A DNA stretch of 64,000 nt from Bacteroides bouchesdurhonensis (GTDB lineage Bacteria > Bacteroidota > Bacteroidia > Bacteroidales > Bacteroidaceae), in the NCBI RefSeq assembly GCF_900155865.1, contig NZ_LT707006.1, positions 4,447,779 through 4,511,778 of the forward strand, read 5' to 3'. Positions within the stretch are counted from its first letter, which is position 1. Every line of letters begins with the position of its first letter. The translations under genes were made by a program, and so were the position numbers. Shown one piece after another: positions 26,518 through 34,837 of the stretch. The notes under the pieces are model-generated. The model did not search any database. It saw only the letters and a program-made list of their open reading frames with translations, and was not told the DNA's origin.

Positions 26518-27222
26518 ATGGAACTAATCTTAGGAAGAGAGTCTGGTGCTGCCCGACTTCATATCATCGTGAACAACCAAGACCGTTTCTACGGTAATGC
26601 CAACAGTGTCCCCCACTCCGTCAGTCGTCAACACTGTAAAATAACAATTGATGGACAAGGAGGATATACTGTTACCAATCTGAAACCCGAGAACGTGACT
26701 TATGTGAATGGAATACGGATCGACTCTAAACAAGTTACCGTCAATGACCGTATTGAATTAGGAAACGACCGTTATCACCTTAATTTAAAGTCTATACTGG
26801 AAGGAATAATGGGACCTATCCCAGAAACATATTCCATCCGTCCCCTCGAAAAGATATGGAAAGATTATAATGAGACAAAACTTCGGGTACAAATTCAAGA
26901 GAGAAAATCGAACGCTATCCGATCGGTAACAGGGGTACTTTCCATGGCCTCCATCGCTTGTGGTTTTATCCCGGGGATTCCTGCACCATTACGAATTGTG
27001 TTGTATGCAGTTGCACTCATTCTGGCAATCTACTTCTTTGTGATTGCGTACCGTTCATCTTCCACAGGTCCTATATTCTGGAATAATCTGGATAAGAAGT
27101 TCCACGAAGATTATGTCTGCCCTAACCCAAAGTGTCGTCGTTTCTTAGGTTATCAGCCTTATGATGATCTGAAAAAGACCAAGAAATGTTTTAATTGTAA
27201 TGCTCAATATACCGAGAACTAA
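26518..27222 (+). CDS. Membrane FHA-domain protein with C-terminal zinc ribbon
   Basis: 234 residues. Residues 1-85 form an FHA phosphothreonine-binding domain: GRESG, SVSRQHC with the SxxH signature, and VTYVNGIRI with the conserved Asn. Two hydrophobic segments (about 140-185) anchor it, and the end holds a zinc-ribbon pattern (CPNPKCRRF and CFNCNAQY). It could read phosphorylation made by the kinase at 29004. It probably shares a transcript with the LytTR gene 11 bp upstream. No gene of this exact layout is known to me. Confidence 0.8.
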   Translation: MELILGRESGAARLHIIVNNQDRFYGNANSVPHSVSRQHCKITIDGQGGYTVTNLKPENVTYVNGIRIDSKQVTVNDRIELGNDRYHLNLKSILEGIMGPIPETYSIRPLEKIWKDYNETKLRVQIQERKSNAIRSVTGVLSMASIACGFIPGIPAPLRIVLYAVALILAIYFFVIAYRSSSTGPIFWNNLDKKFHEDYVCPNPKCRRFLGYQPYDDLKKTKKCFNCNAQYTEN

Positions 27223-27290
27223 CAGATTCTCCAGTAAACCGGGTAGTTTGTACATTAAACAAGGGAATTGGTGTAGTATGATTTTAGAAA

Positions 27291-27322
27291 TTTGTCGATA
27301 TCTGTTTACCGCTTTACATTTG
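27291..27322 (+). promoter_or_regulatory. Promoter before the BspA/kinase/caspase genes
   Basis: TTTG at 27291-27294 and TACATTTG at 27315-27322 with 20 bp between them closely match the Bacteroides consensus. It would drive the relic ORF and the genes from 27513 onward. Confidence 0.7.
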
Positions 27323-27359
27323 CAACAGAAAAAGAACATAAACCATTAAAAAAAGCATT

Positions 27360-27492
27360 ATGAAAGCGAAAGAAGAAAAACAAGTAAACGAGACATTAAA
27401 GGAAAATGTAAAAGAACAGGGAAATACTAATAGCTCGGCACGAAGAAAATGACTATGTTAATGATGGAGACGTAGACGATTACATGGCATAA
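27360..27492 (+). pseudogene. Relic of a small acidic protein gene
   Basis: ATG at 27360 opens a 30-codon frame (MKAKEEKQVNETLKENVKEQ, then GNTNSSARRK and stop). In the next frame HEENDYVNDGDVDDYMA and a stop follow. That tail resembles the C-terminus of the acidic protein at 31150 (PDYINDADATGFSA), and the head resembles its lysine/glutamate-rich start. I read this as a frameshifted, internally deleted paralogue. A real 30-residue peptide cannot be excluded. Confidence 0.5.
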
Positions 27493-27512
27493 ATCTTAAA
27501 TACGAATCAGTT

Positions 27513-28607
27513 ATGAAAAGAATAAATATGATATGGATTGCCTTAATATTAGGGAGCTATTCCATCCTAAACGCACACGACTTCGCTGCTACCACCCCAA
27601 ACGGTCAGAAATTATATTTCAATATCACCAATAGGGTGAATAAACAGGTAGAACTCACTTTTCAAGGTAGTATTTCTTCTCCTACTCCCTCACCTTATAA
27701 AGGAGACATCGTTATTCCGTCTACCATCAAGCACAACAATGCCCTCTATCGTGTGACAAGTATCGGTCAGAAAGCATTTAGCAATGCTACCTCTTTAAAA
27801 AGCATAGTCCTTCCTTCCGGATTACTTTCTATCAATGATTTTGCTTTTGAAGGTTGCACTTCACTCGAAAATATAGTATTTCCCGGCAATGCCGTACGCT
27901 TTGGTGAAGGTACTTTCTTCCGATGTAACGCAATCAGTCAGGTAACTTTAGGCAGCGATTGGACGCAAGTCAATCTAAAAATGTTCCGTTGGAGCAATCG
28001 GCTATCCAGTCTGTTCATACCTGCCAAGATCCAACAGCTACAAAACATGAAAGCACTCAAATGCCTGAAAGAAATAAAAGTGGATGACAATAATCCGAAA
28101 TTTACTACAATAGATGGAATTCTCTATAACAAGACAAAAAGTATCCTACTAGGATGTCCCCGCGGATACGCTAACAAAATAAAAGTTCCCGAAGGCGTAG
28201 AAACAATTCATCGGGGAGCTTTCATCGACTGCCCGAATATCACCTCTGTCGATCTGCCCGCTTCACTCAATGTAATTTCATTCCGCGAATTCTCACGTAT
28301 GAAACAATTAATACAAATCATCATGCGCTCAGAAAAGCCATTATTGACTGCCGGAGCCAATAATGAAAAGAGATTTCTATTGCAAGTATCGGATAACCGG
28401 AAAACAAAATTAATTGTCTCAAAAGCTGCACAGGATACTTACAAAGAAGCGATCTGTTCTACCGAAGGCGAATATACTGAGCTATCCGGCAATACGTCTA
28501 ATGGCACTTCGCCCGATTATACATTACTTCCACTGACTGTCAAAGCAAATAATTTGTTGGACAAAAAAAGTATCGTCGGAGTAAAAAAATTCTCAAAATA
28601 CGAATAA
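27513..28607 (+). CDS. BspA-like leucine-rich repeat exported protein
   Basis: 364 residues with a signal peptide ending SILNAH. It carries BspA-type (LRR_5) repeats of about 23 residues from roughly 85 to 275, with units such as AFSNATSLKSIVLPSGL and AFEGCTSLENIVFP. Such repeats usually mediate binding on the cell surface or in the periplasm. It is the first intact gene after the promoter at 27291 and is followed closely by the coiled-coil and kinase genes, so it may act as the sensor of the system; that is inference. Confidence 0.82.
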   Translation: MKRINMIWIALILGSYSILNAHDFAATTPNGQKLYFNITNRVNKQVELTFQGSISSPTPSPYKGDIVIPSTIKHNNALYRVTSIGQKAFSNATSLKSIVLPSGLLSINDFAFEGCTSLENIVFPGNAVRFGEGTFFRCNAISQVTLGSDWTQVNLKMFRWSNRLSSLFIPAKIQQLQNMKALKCLKEIKVDDNNPKFTTIDGILYNKTKSILLGCPRGYANKIKVPEGVETIHRGAFIDCPNITSVDLPASLNVISFREFSRMKQLIQIIMRSEKPLLTAGANNEKRFLLQVSDNRKTKLIVSKAAQDTYKEAICSTEGEYTELSGNTSNGTSPDYTLLPLTVKANNLLDKKSIVGVKKFSKYE

Positions 28608-28629
28608 TCACTTAATACCGATAAATGAT

Positions 28630-29001
28630 ATGAAAAAAAATACTTGTTGGATCATTATCCTATTGATAACCGGATGTTTCTTTGGAAACCTACGTGCATC
28701 TTCTACCGGCAAAAACTACCTTCTGCCGGCTAAAGACTCCGTAACGATTGACACTAGATTAAAAGCATTGACAATCAAAGAAAGTGCTTTAAAAAGTAAA
28801 ATAGAAGCAGAGGATAAGAAACGAAATGCCAGCTACAACGACGTTTCACCCGAAACGACGGAGAACTTACGAGACCAACAAGACTCTATCTGCCTCGACC
28901 TACGTTCCCAACTAATAAGTGTTCGGATCGAACTAAATGAACTTAAAAAAGCGAACGCACTGAAAACATTGAGACAACACCAAATAAAAAAAGATAAATA
29001 G
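28630..29001 (+). CDS. Exported coiled-coil protein of unknown function
   Basis: 123 residues: a signal peptide (about 1-24, ending NLRASS) and then an almost wholly charged helical region (LKALTIKESALKSKIEAED and SQLISVRIELNELKKANAL) likely to form a coiled coil. I recognise no family. Its stop is 2 bp before the kinase start, so it is co-translated with the kinase and may be its periplasmic partner. Confidence 0.65.
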   Translation: MKKNTCWIIILLITGCFFGNLRASSTGKNYLLPAKDSVTIDTRLKALTIKESALKSKIEAEDKKRNASYNDVSPETTENLRDQQDSICLDLRSQLISVRIELNELKKANALKTLRQHQIKKDK

Positions 29002-29003
29002 TT

Positions 29004-30521
29004 ATGCAACTGCAACCTGACACTCTCCTTCAAGGAGGTAAATACAAGATCAAAAGCGTCTTGGGGCAAGGCGGTTTCGGTATTACATATCTGGGATGGC
29101 AAGATGAATTGAATCGTTATGTTGCCATAAAAGAGTTCTTTATGAAAGAATATTGCGACCGCAATGAAACCACTTCACAAGTTTCTTTGGGAACCGTAGG
29201 AAACCATGAACAGGTGGAACGTTTTCGACAGAAGTTTATCAAGGAAGCTCAACTAATTGCGGGACTAAACAATACGTACATTATACCAATCTATGATATA
29301 TTCAATGAAAACGGTACATCCTATTATATCATGGAGTATATAAACGATGGATCACTGAAAGACAAAATTGAAGCACAAAGAGCCATGTCCAGTCAGGAAG
29401 CAACAACTTACATACAGCAAGTAGCAAAAGCACTACAATACCTTCACGACCGGAATATTATGCATTTAGATGTGAAACCATCCAATATTTTACTCCGTAA
29501 TTCAAATGAAGTGGTTTTAATTGATTTTGGCCTGTCTAAACGATATGATAGTTCCGGAAGCCAAACAAGCAGTACTCCCATCGGTATAAGTAAAGGATAT
29601 GCACCGTTAGAACAATACAATCAAGAAGGTATCAAAGCATTTTCTCCATGTACTGATATCTATTCCCTAGGAGCTACTTTTCTCTATTTATTAACAGGGA
29701 AACAACCACCGGAAGCCATTGATGTCTATGAAAATGGCATACCTGCCTTACCACCTTCAATACCTGTGGAAATCATCACGGTTATAAATAATGCAATGCA
29801 GCCCAAGCAAAAGGATCGTTTACAGAGCACAGAAGCTTTTATGCGCCTAAAAGCTACGCAAGAATCACAAAATCTGAAAGAGAATGAGGCTGAGGAAGAC
29901 TCCGAAACAGTTGTCGTAAACAAAAACATCGCCCCGAATCCCATCAATGCAGAAATAACCACCCGAGTCACTCCACTCCCGAAGAAGAGATATGCTAATC
30001 AAAGAAATCTATTTATCAATCTCTGGCTCATATTCCTTTTTATACTAACTTGCTTCACAGAAATAAATGTTGCCTGGATTAGTATTGGGTATTTCGATCT
30101 TATTTTTACATCCTTATTTATAGCATTATTCCCATTCTGTTACTACATTACAGGGCTATATCAGCTATACTTAAAAAATCAAAAAGCGGGTTTCTGGATG
30201 ATAGGTTCGGGAACTATGATTGTACTATGCTTTATTTTTTCCGTCGCAGCAGAATGGTTAACTCCCGATGGAGGACAAGGAGCAGATATTCTCACAAAAT
30301 CGGATTTTATGCAAACCGGAATCAAGTATGGAATTCCAGTCGCATTCATTTGCCAGTTCTTATTTTATCTGATATTATTATTGAAGAAAAATGGAGTCTC
30401 TACGTGGGAGCTATTAGAGGATGGAAGCGGATGGATGAATGAAAAAGTTCAAAGATACATCTTCCTATTCATACTTATCGCTGAGTTATGCATTCTCTTG
30501 CAAATGCATTTCGTACAGTAA
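29004..30521 (+). CDS. Membrane Ser/Thr protein kinase (eukaryote-like, Hanks type)
   Basis: 505 residues. Kinase domain about 13-275: glycine loop GQGGFGITY, K43 in VAIKEFF, catalytic HLDVKPSN with D156, DFGLS with D174, and GYAPLEQYN in the activation segment. The HLD in place of HRD marks a kinase less dependent on activation-loop phosphorylation. After an acidic linker come four hydrophobic segments (about 335-500) forming a membrane domain with no large extracellular sensor. Co-encoded FHA and PP2C proteins suggest a phosphorylation circuit. Substrates unknown. Confidence 0.92.
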   Translation: MQLQPDTLLQGGKYKIKSVLGQGGFGITYLGWQDELNRYVAIKEFFMKEYCDRNETTSQVSLGTVGNHEQVERFRQKFIKEAQLIAGLNNTYIIPIYDIFNENGTSYYIMEYINDGSLKDKIEAQRAMSSQEATTYIQQVAKALQYLHDRNIMHLDVKPSNILLRNSNEVVLIDFGLSKRYDSSGSQTSSTPIGISKGYAPLEQYNQEGIKAFSPCTDIYSLGATFLYLLTGKQPPEAIDVYENGIPALPPSIPVEIITVINNAMQPKQKDRLQSTEAFMRLKATQESQNLKENEAEEDSETVVVNKNIAPNPINAEITTRVTPLPKKRYANQRNLFINLWLIFLFILTCFTEINVAWISIGYFDLIFTSLFIALFPFCYYITGLYQLYLKNQKAGFWMIGSGTMIVLCFIFSVAAEWLTPDGGQGADILTKSDFMQTGIKYGIPVAFICQFLFYLILLLKKNGVSTWELLEDGSGWMNEKVQRYIFLFILIAELCILLQMHFVQ

Positions 30522-30553
30522 TCCCCCTATTTCATGTAATAAGCTTTTAAAGA

Positions 30554-30585
30554 TTCGGCATTATCAATTCAATCCCTTATCTTTG
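30554..30585 (+). promoter_or_regulatory. Internal promoter in the kinase locus
   Basis: TTCG at 30554-30557 and TATCTTTG at 30578-30585 (spacing 20) lie in the 92-bp gap after the kinase. The -7 element matches the consensus exactly; the -33 element is partial. Confidence 0.55.
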
Positions 30586-30613
30586 AATCAGTAAAATCAA
30601 AAGTAGTTTAGTT

Positions 30614-31102
30614 ATGAACGATTACGAGAAACAAAATCAAAAGGCAAACCTTAATAAAGAGCGGATGAAAGCAACCGGTCTGGGGGGCGTGGCTAGTGGT
30701 GCAGGCGTAGCGGCAGCTATTTACAATGCTGAAAAAGATGGAGAAGCACCATCTTCAGAGGAAACTTCCCACTCTACGACCGAAGCAAACGGATATGTCC
30801 ACCAGCATCCGACTAACGAACAGGATATTTCAGCAGAAACAAATTCCATTATGCCTGATGCTATCAACCCTACATCGGAAAATAATGAAATAAACATTCT
30901 GAGTGTAGAAAGTGCGGAACAACACGAAGAGGTAAACATCGAATGTGTAGAATATCCGATAGAAGGAGATTGCTTAGCTTCGGACAGCCAGCAAATGATG
31001 GACTATTTAAATGATCCTATCGTTGATACGCTACCAGATATTCCCGAAGAGATGTCTTCACAGGATTATTCCTTCGACGACTATACCATAACACTTGTAT
31101 AA
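30614..31102 (+). CDS. Acidic protein with glycine-zipper segment, unknown function
   Basis: 162 residues. After a basic start comes a short Gly/Ala-rich segment (GLGGVASGAGVAAAIYNA), then a strongly acidic, Ser/Thr/Asn-rich and probably disordered region up to the end (DDYTITLV). No signal peptide is seen. It resembles the next gene in overall build, and both sit between the kinase and the caspase. The Ser/Thr-rich acidic part could be a kinase substrate; this is a guess from context. Confidence 0.6.
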   Translation: MNDYEKQNQKANLNKERMKATGLGGVASGAGVAAAIYNAEKDGEAPSSEETSHSTTEANGYVHQHPTNEQDISAETNSIMPDAINPTSENNEINILSVESAEQHEEVNIECVEYPIEGDCLASDSQQMMDYLNDPIVDTLPDIPEEMSSQDYSFDDYTITLV

Positions 31103-31149
31103 ACCAATATTCTTAATAAAATTAATCACCTTTTAAATATTACAACCTT

Positions 31150-32157
31150 ATGAAGTCAGATGATACTACTATCCTCAACAGACAGGATGAAAACGAAGAA
31201 ACTCAGTTAAAAAACAATCAGCAAGAAACAGTTGAAACAGGACAAAACACTACTCCTAAAAGTGATAAGAAAAACTCTGTAAACTGGAAAGAAGTAGCAA
31301 TAGGTGGTGTATCCGGTATATTACTAGGCGGTGCCAGTGTAATCTTTAGCGGTGCAGTCAGTGCCCTAGATGATCCGGACGCTCCCCAAAAAGAAAATGA
31401 ACATGACGATCACGGTACACCTATTTCTCCTGATTCGCATATTACCGTAGACGGACTTCAAGTAGCAGATAACGTGACTGATGATATGTCGTTCTCTGAA
31501 GCCTTTGCTGCCGCTCGTGCAGATGTAGGTGCAGGAGGAGTATTTGAATGGCATGGAGGTGTATATGGCACTTACTATGCGAATGAATGGAACAGTATGA
31601 CACCGGAACAGCGCGCTGAATTCGGAAGCCACATTTCATACGGTGCAACATCTACAACTGCTTCTACAAGCGGACAACATCCTACAGCGACTTCTAACCA
31701 GAGCAACGAACACCATCAGACTGCTGATACCAACCACACCACAGATACACATCAATCAGAAGAACATCAGCCTGCCACCCAACAGCAACATTCCGAATCT
31801 GTTGAAGTAGTGGAGGTGGAACATCCATCGGACAATGGAGTGCAAATTCTAGGTATTCATGAAGCAACACTCGAAAACGGAACAGAAGTCACAATGGGAC
31901 AACTTGCTGTGGAAGGGCAAGATGTTATTGTAGTAGACATCGACCAAGACGGTACGTTTGATGCTTTGATCGTTGATGCCAACGGAGATGGACAGATTGA
32001 TAGCAACGAAATACAAGATATTCAAGGAGATGGTCTTACAGTAGACGCTCTGCAACAACAAATGGATGCACAAGACGCGCAGATTAACAATTATCTGGCC
32101 GATGATACTCAACCTGACTATATTAATGACGCCGATGCTACCGGATTTAGTGCATAA
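31150..32157 (+). CDS. Acidic protein with one membrane segment and EF-hand-like motifs
   Basis: 335 residues. A hydrophilic start (1-40) precedes one Gly-rich membrane segment (about 50-76, AIGGVSGILLGGASVIFSGA). A long acidic His/Thr/Gln-rich region follows, with a patch DIDQDGTFDALIVDANGD and then GQIDSNE that looks like paired calcium-binding loops (DxDxDG, DxNxDG). It might be anchored with the acidic part outside. Family unknown to me. The caspase gene follows 30 bp later. Confidence 0.65.
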   Translation: MKSDDTTILNRQDENEETQLKNNQQETVETGQNTTPKSDKKNSVNWKEVAIGGVSGILLGGASVIFSGAVSALDDPDAPQKENEHDDHGTPISPDSHITVDGLQVADNVTDDMSFSEAFAAARADVGAGGVFEWHGGVYGTYYANEWNSMTPEQRAEFGSHISYGATSTTASTSGQHPTATSNQSNEHHQTADTNHTTDTHQSEEHQPATQQQHSESVEVVEVEHPSDNGVQILGIHEATLENGTEVTMGQLAVEGQDVIVVDIDQDGTFDALIVDANGDGQIDSNEIQDIQGDGLTVDALQQQMDAQDAQINNYLADDTQPDYINDADATGFSA

Positions 32158-32187
32158 GTTACTGCGTCCTACTAATAAAAAGAAACG

Positions 32188-32913
32188 ATGAAACGAATTA
32201 CTTTATTACTCCTCTGTGTCCTATTTATGGGCACAGGAGTATTTGCTCAAAAAATATATCTGGTAGCTGCCGGAGTGAGTGATTATCCCGGAGATAAGCT
32301 TGACCTCCGCTTGCCTGTCAATGATGCCACTGCAATCCAATGGCTTTATCAGAAAAACAAAAATGCCGAGACTGTATTACTTACTAATAATCAGGCTACT
32401 AAAAGTAATGTATTACGCAACATGGAGAATATGTTTACCAAAGCTAGTCCAAAGGATATTGTAGTGTTTTTTTTTAGTGGACACGGTTATCCTGGTGGAT
32501 TTGTAGGTTACGATGAAAAGATAGATTATGCCGATATAAAGAAAGTAATGGCGAAGAGTAATTCACTAAATAAAATGATTTTCGCCGATGCTTGTTTCTC
32601 CGGAAAGATGAGAAATCAGCACTCCAGCACCTCTTCTTCAACACCTTCCTCATTAAATGTCATGCTACTCCTTTCGTCACGCAGCAACGAATACTCGCTT
32701 GAATCACGATCAGATAAAATAAAAAATGGATACTTTACCGCCGTATTGCAACGGGCACTACGCGGAGCAGCAGACAAAGACCGCAATCGCATTATCACAG
32801 CCAAAGAGCTATTCGATTACGTCAGCACCAGGGTGAAAGAAGTTACGAATGATGAGCAACATCCTGTAATGTGGGGTAAGTTTAGCGACTCGATGCCCGT
32901 AATGAGATGGTAG
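32188..32913 (+). CDS. Exported caspase-like (C14) protease
   Basis: 241 residues. A cleavable signal peptide (about 1-20, GTGVFAQ) directs it to the periplasm or outside. The caspase/metacaspase p20 core is clear: YLVAAGVSDY, H99 in FFSGHGYPG and C136 in DACFSGK, followed by SRSNEYSLES and a late GYFTAVLQRALRG segment. Both catalytic residues are present. Most bacterial caspase-like proteins studied are cytosolic and fused to sensors; this one is small, exported and lies among kinase, FHA and phosphatase genes. Substrate unknown. Confidence 0.88.
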   Translation: MKRITLLLLCVLFMGTGVFAQKIYLVAAGVSDYPGDKLDLRLPVNDATAIQWLYQKNKNAETVLLTNNQATKSNVLRNMENMFTKASPKDIVVFFFSGHGYPGGFVGYDEKIDYADIKKVMAKSNSLNKMIFADACFSGKMRNQHSSTSSSTPSSLNVMLLLSSRSNEYSLESRSDKIKNGYFTAVLQRALRGAADKDRNRIITAKELFDYVSTRVKEVTNDEQHPVMWGKFSDSMPVMRW

Positions 32914-32937
32914 TAAACAACTAAAAAAACAAAAACT

Positions 32938-33495
32938 ATGGTACCCGATACACTAAAAATAAAATGTCCGAATTGCAGCTGCATCCTGATAGTCAAGAAC
33001 ATGCCGAACATAGAGACTAAAACAATTCCCTGTCCTACCTGCAAAAAGACATCTAGATTTACCGAATATAAATTAATACCACCGCCCTCCACCAATGACG
33101 ACTCTACACAGATAGAAGATATCACTAAATTAGAAACTTTTGGAAAAGGCATCGGACGCCTACGCCAACCAGGAACCGGAAAAGAATACAGCTTGAAACT
33201 AGGACTCAACATCATTGGTAGGAAAGCACAGACATCCAATGCTACTCTACAAATAGATACGAACGACCGCACTATGAGTCGTTCACACCTTTCCATCGAA
33301 GTATGTAAGCTGACTACAGGCGGATATATCCATTATTTATCCAATGCACAAAACAAAAACGCCACTTATGTTAACGGCCAGGAGGTGAAGAACAAAGACC
33401 GTATTGTTTTGAACGGAGGAGAAATTATCAAAATGGGTGATACTATCATGAAATATGTTTGCAGTCACCATGAGGATTCAGACACTACCTATTAA
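32938..33495 (+). CDS. Zinc-ribbon FHA-domain protein
   Basis: 185 residues. The N-terminus has a zinc-ribbon pattern (CPNCSC and CPTCKK, residues about 10-35) and the C-terminal half an FHA domain: GLNIIGRKA, TMSRSHLSIEV with SxxH, and NATYVNGQEV. No membrane segment, so cytoplasmic. It is the second FHA protein of the locus; this one has the zinc ribbon first, the other has it last, which suggests shuffled adaptors for the same kinase. Starts 24 bp after the caspase gene. Confidence 0.85.
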   Translation: MVPDTLKIKCPNCSCILIVKNMPNIETKTIPCPTCKKTSRFTEYKLIPPPSTNDDSTQIEDITKLETFGKGIGRLRQPGTGKEYSLKLGLNIIGRKAQTSNATLQIDTNDRTMSRSHLSIEVCKLTTGGYIHYLSNAQNKNATYVNGQEVKNKDRIVLNGGEIIKMGDTIMKYVCSHHEDSDTTY

Positions 33496-33519
33496 TTTAA
33501 TTAATAAAACAAAAGATTT

Positions 33520-34428
33520 ATGAGATACCTATTATCCAAGCCACAATCTATCCAGGAATTGGGACAGCGTGCCAATCAAGAGGATACCATTTTCCCCGAA
33601 CCGGATAAATCAACGGCTACCGACCGTCTGTTTATCGTATGCGACGGAATGGGCGGTCACGAGTCGGGCGAAGTGGCTAGTAGCACTGTCTGTCAGGTTC
33701 TAAGTGAATATATTCTGAAACACACAAATTCTGATGAGGAATTTACTCCCGAACAATTCAACGAAGCACTCAATGTAGCTTACGAGGAATTGGATAAAAA
33801 AGACAATGGTGCTGTTAAAAAGATGGGCACTACTCTTGCTTTATTAAGATTTCATCGATCAGGGTGTTTGATAGCTCATATAGGCGACAGCCGTATCTAT
33901 CACGTTCGTCCCTCAGAAAAATATATCTTTCATACCCGCGACCATTCATTGGTGAACGACCTCTACGACATTGGTGAAATCACCCAAGAAGAAATGAAAA
34001 CATCGAAACAAAAAAATGTAATCACACGTGCCATGCAACCCAACCAGGAACGACGTGTAAAAGCAGACATCCGGAATATTACCGACATACGTCCGGGTGA
34101 CTACTTCTACCTTTGTTCGGATGGAATGTTGGAAGAGATGGAGGATGAAAACCTTCTGAACATCCTTTCGGACACAAGTACAACTGATGAGGAAAAACGA
34201 GAAATCCTAATAAAAGCGACAGCAAGCAACCGGGACAATCATTCGGCACACCTGATTCACGTATTGAAAGTGATTAAGGAAAAAAGCGAACAGCCTTTGA
34301 AGAATACTATTGGAGATACTACATCTATCCCCTCACAAAAGAAATTTCTAAAAGTAATCACTACAATATTGTTCGCGGTCATTATATTTCTGATCGCCTA
34401 TTTGGCAACTACTTTGTTTATCAAATAA
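33520..34428 (+). CDS. PP2C-family Ser/Thr phosphatase with C-terminal membrane anchor
   Basis: 302 residues. PPM motifs in order: RANQEDTIF, CDGMGGHESGE, GTTLALLRF, GDSRIYHV, RDHSLVNDL, CSDGMLEEM and DNHSAHL, with all metal-binding aspartates in place. A single membrane segment lies at the very end (about 276-298), leaving the catalytic domain cytoplasmic next to the membrane kinase. It probably reverses the kinase's phosphorylations. It is the last intact gene of the locus; a kinase relic follows. Confidence 0.92.
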   Translation: MRYLLSKPQSIQELGQRANQEDTIFPEPDKSTATDRLFIVCDGMGGHESGEVASSTVCQVLSEYILKHTNSDEEFTPEQFNEALNVAYEELDKKDNGAVKKMGTTLALLRFHRSGCLIAHIGDSRIYHVRPSEKYIFHTRDHSLVNDLYDIGEITQEEMKTSKQKNVITRAMQPNQERRVKADIRNITDIRPGDYFYLCSDGMLEEMEDENLLNILSDTSTTDEEKREILIKATASNRDNHSAHLIHVLKVIKEKSEQPLKNTIGDTTSIPSQKKFLKVITTILFAVIIFLIAYLATTLFIK

Positions 34429-34437
34429 CTCTTGTAG

Positions 34438-34730
34438 TTCATTAAAGAAGCACAGCCCATTGCCCAACTGGACAATCGAAATATTATTCGTATCCACGAT
34501 ATATTTGAGGAAAACGAAACCGCTTATTATGTATGGAATATATTGGCGACGGATCTCTGAAAGATAAGATTAGTGCTTAAGAGCTTTGTCAGAAGCAGAT
34601 GTATTCATGGAAAAGGAACTACAACATATTCTGCCTTCCTATTGGCATAAGTATGACAATAGCTAGTTACAGTCATGCCAACAAAGTGGCACTACTTCAA
34701 GACTTGCAAGAATCAAATAAACACAGTAAA
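34438..34730 (+). pseudogene. Relic of a second Ser/Thr kinase
   Basis: The frame at 34438 reads FIKEAQPIAQLDN, IIRIHDIFEENETAYYV, matching FIKEAQLIAGLNN and IIPIYDIFNENGTSYYI of the kinase at 29004. A frameshift near 34533 moves the match to MEYIGDGSLKDKISA and a stop. Further weak matches (LPIGIS, then CAAGAATCA-rich DNA) run to about 34730. The start, the glycine loop, the catalytic loop and the membrane part are absent. Confidence 0.75.
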
Positions 34731-34803
34731 TGCCAAAATGATGTACGAGACCATTATTAAAGACAAAGATAGACGTTTTTTAGGCTGTACGGAAAAAAAG
34801 TAG

Positions 34804-34811
34804 TATTTTTG
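34804..34811 (+). promoter_or_regulatory. Promoter -7 element of purM
   Basis: TATTTTTG fits TAnnTTTG and lies 27 bp before the ATG. The -33 region is weak (TTTTAGG near 34778-34784). Confidence 0.45.
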
Positions 34812-34837
34812 CAGCCGTATACAAAATTCTATAACTC

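Noticed and set aside
26138..34428. Type VI secretion regulatory module
   Set aside because: Kinase, PP2C and FHA proteins fit, but no Tss structural gene, Hcp or VgrG is in or near the locus.
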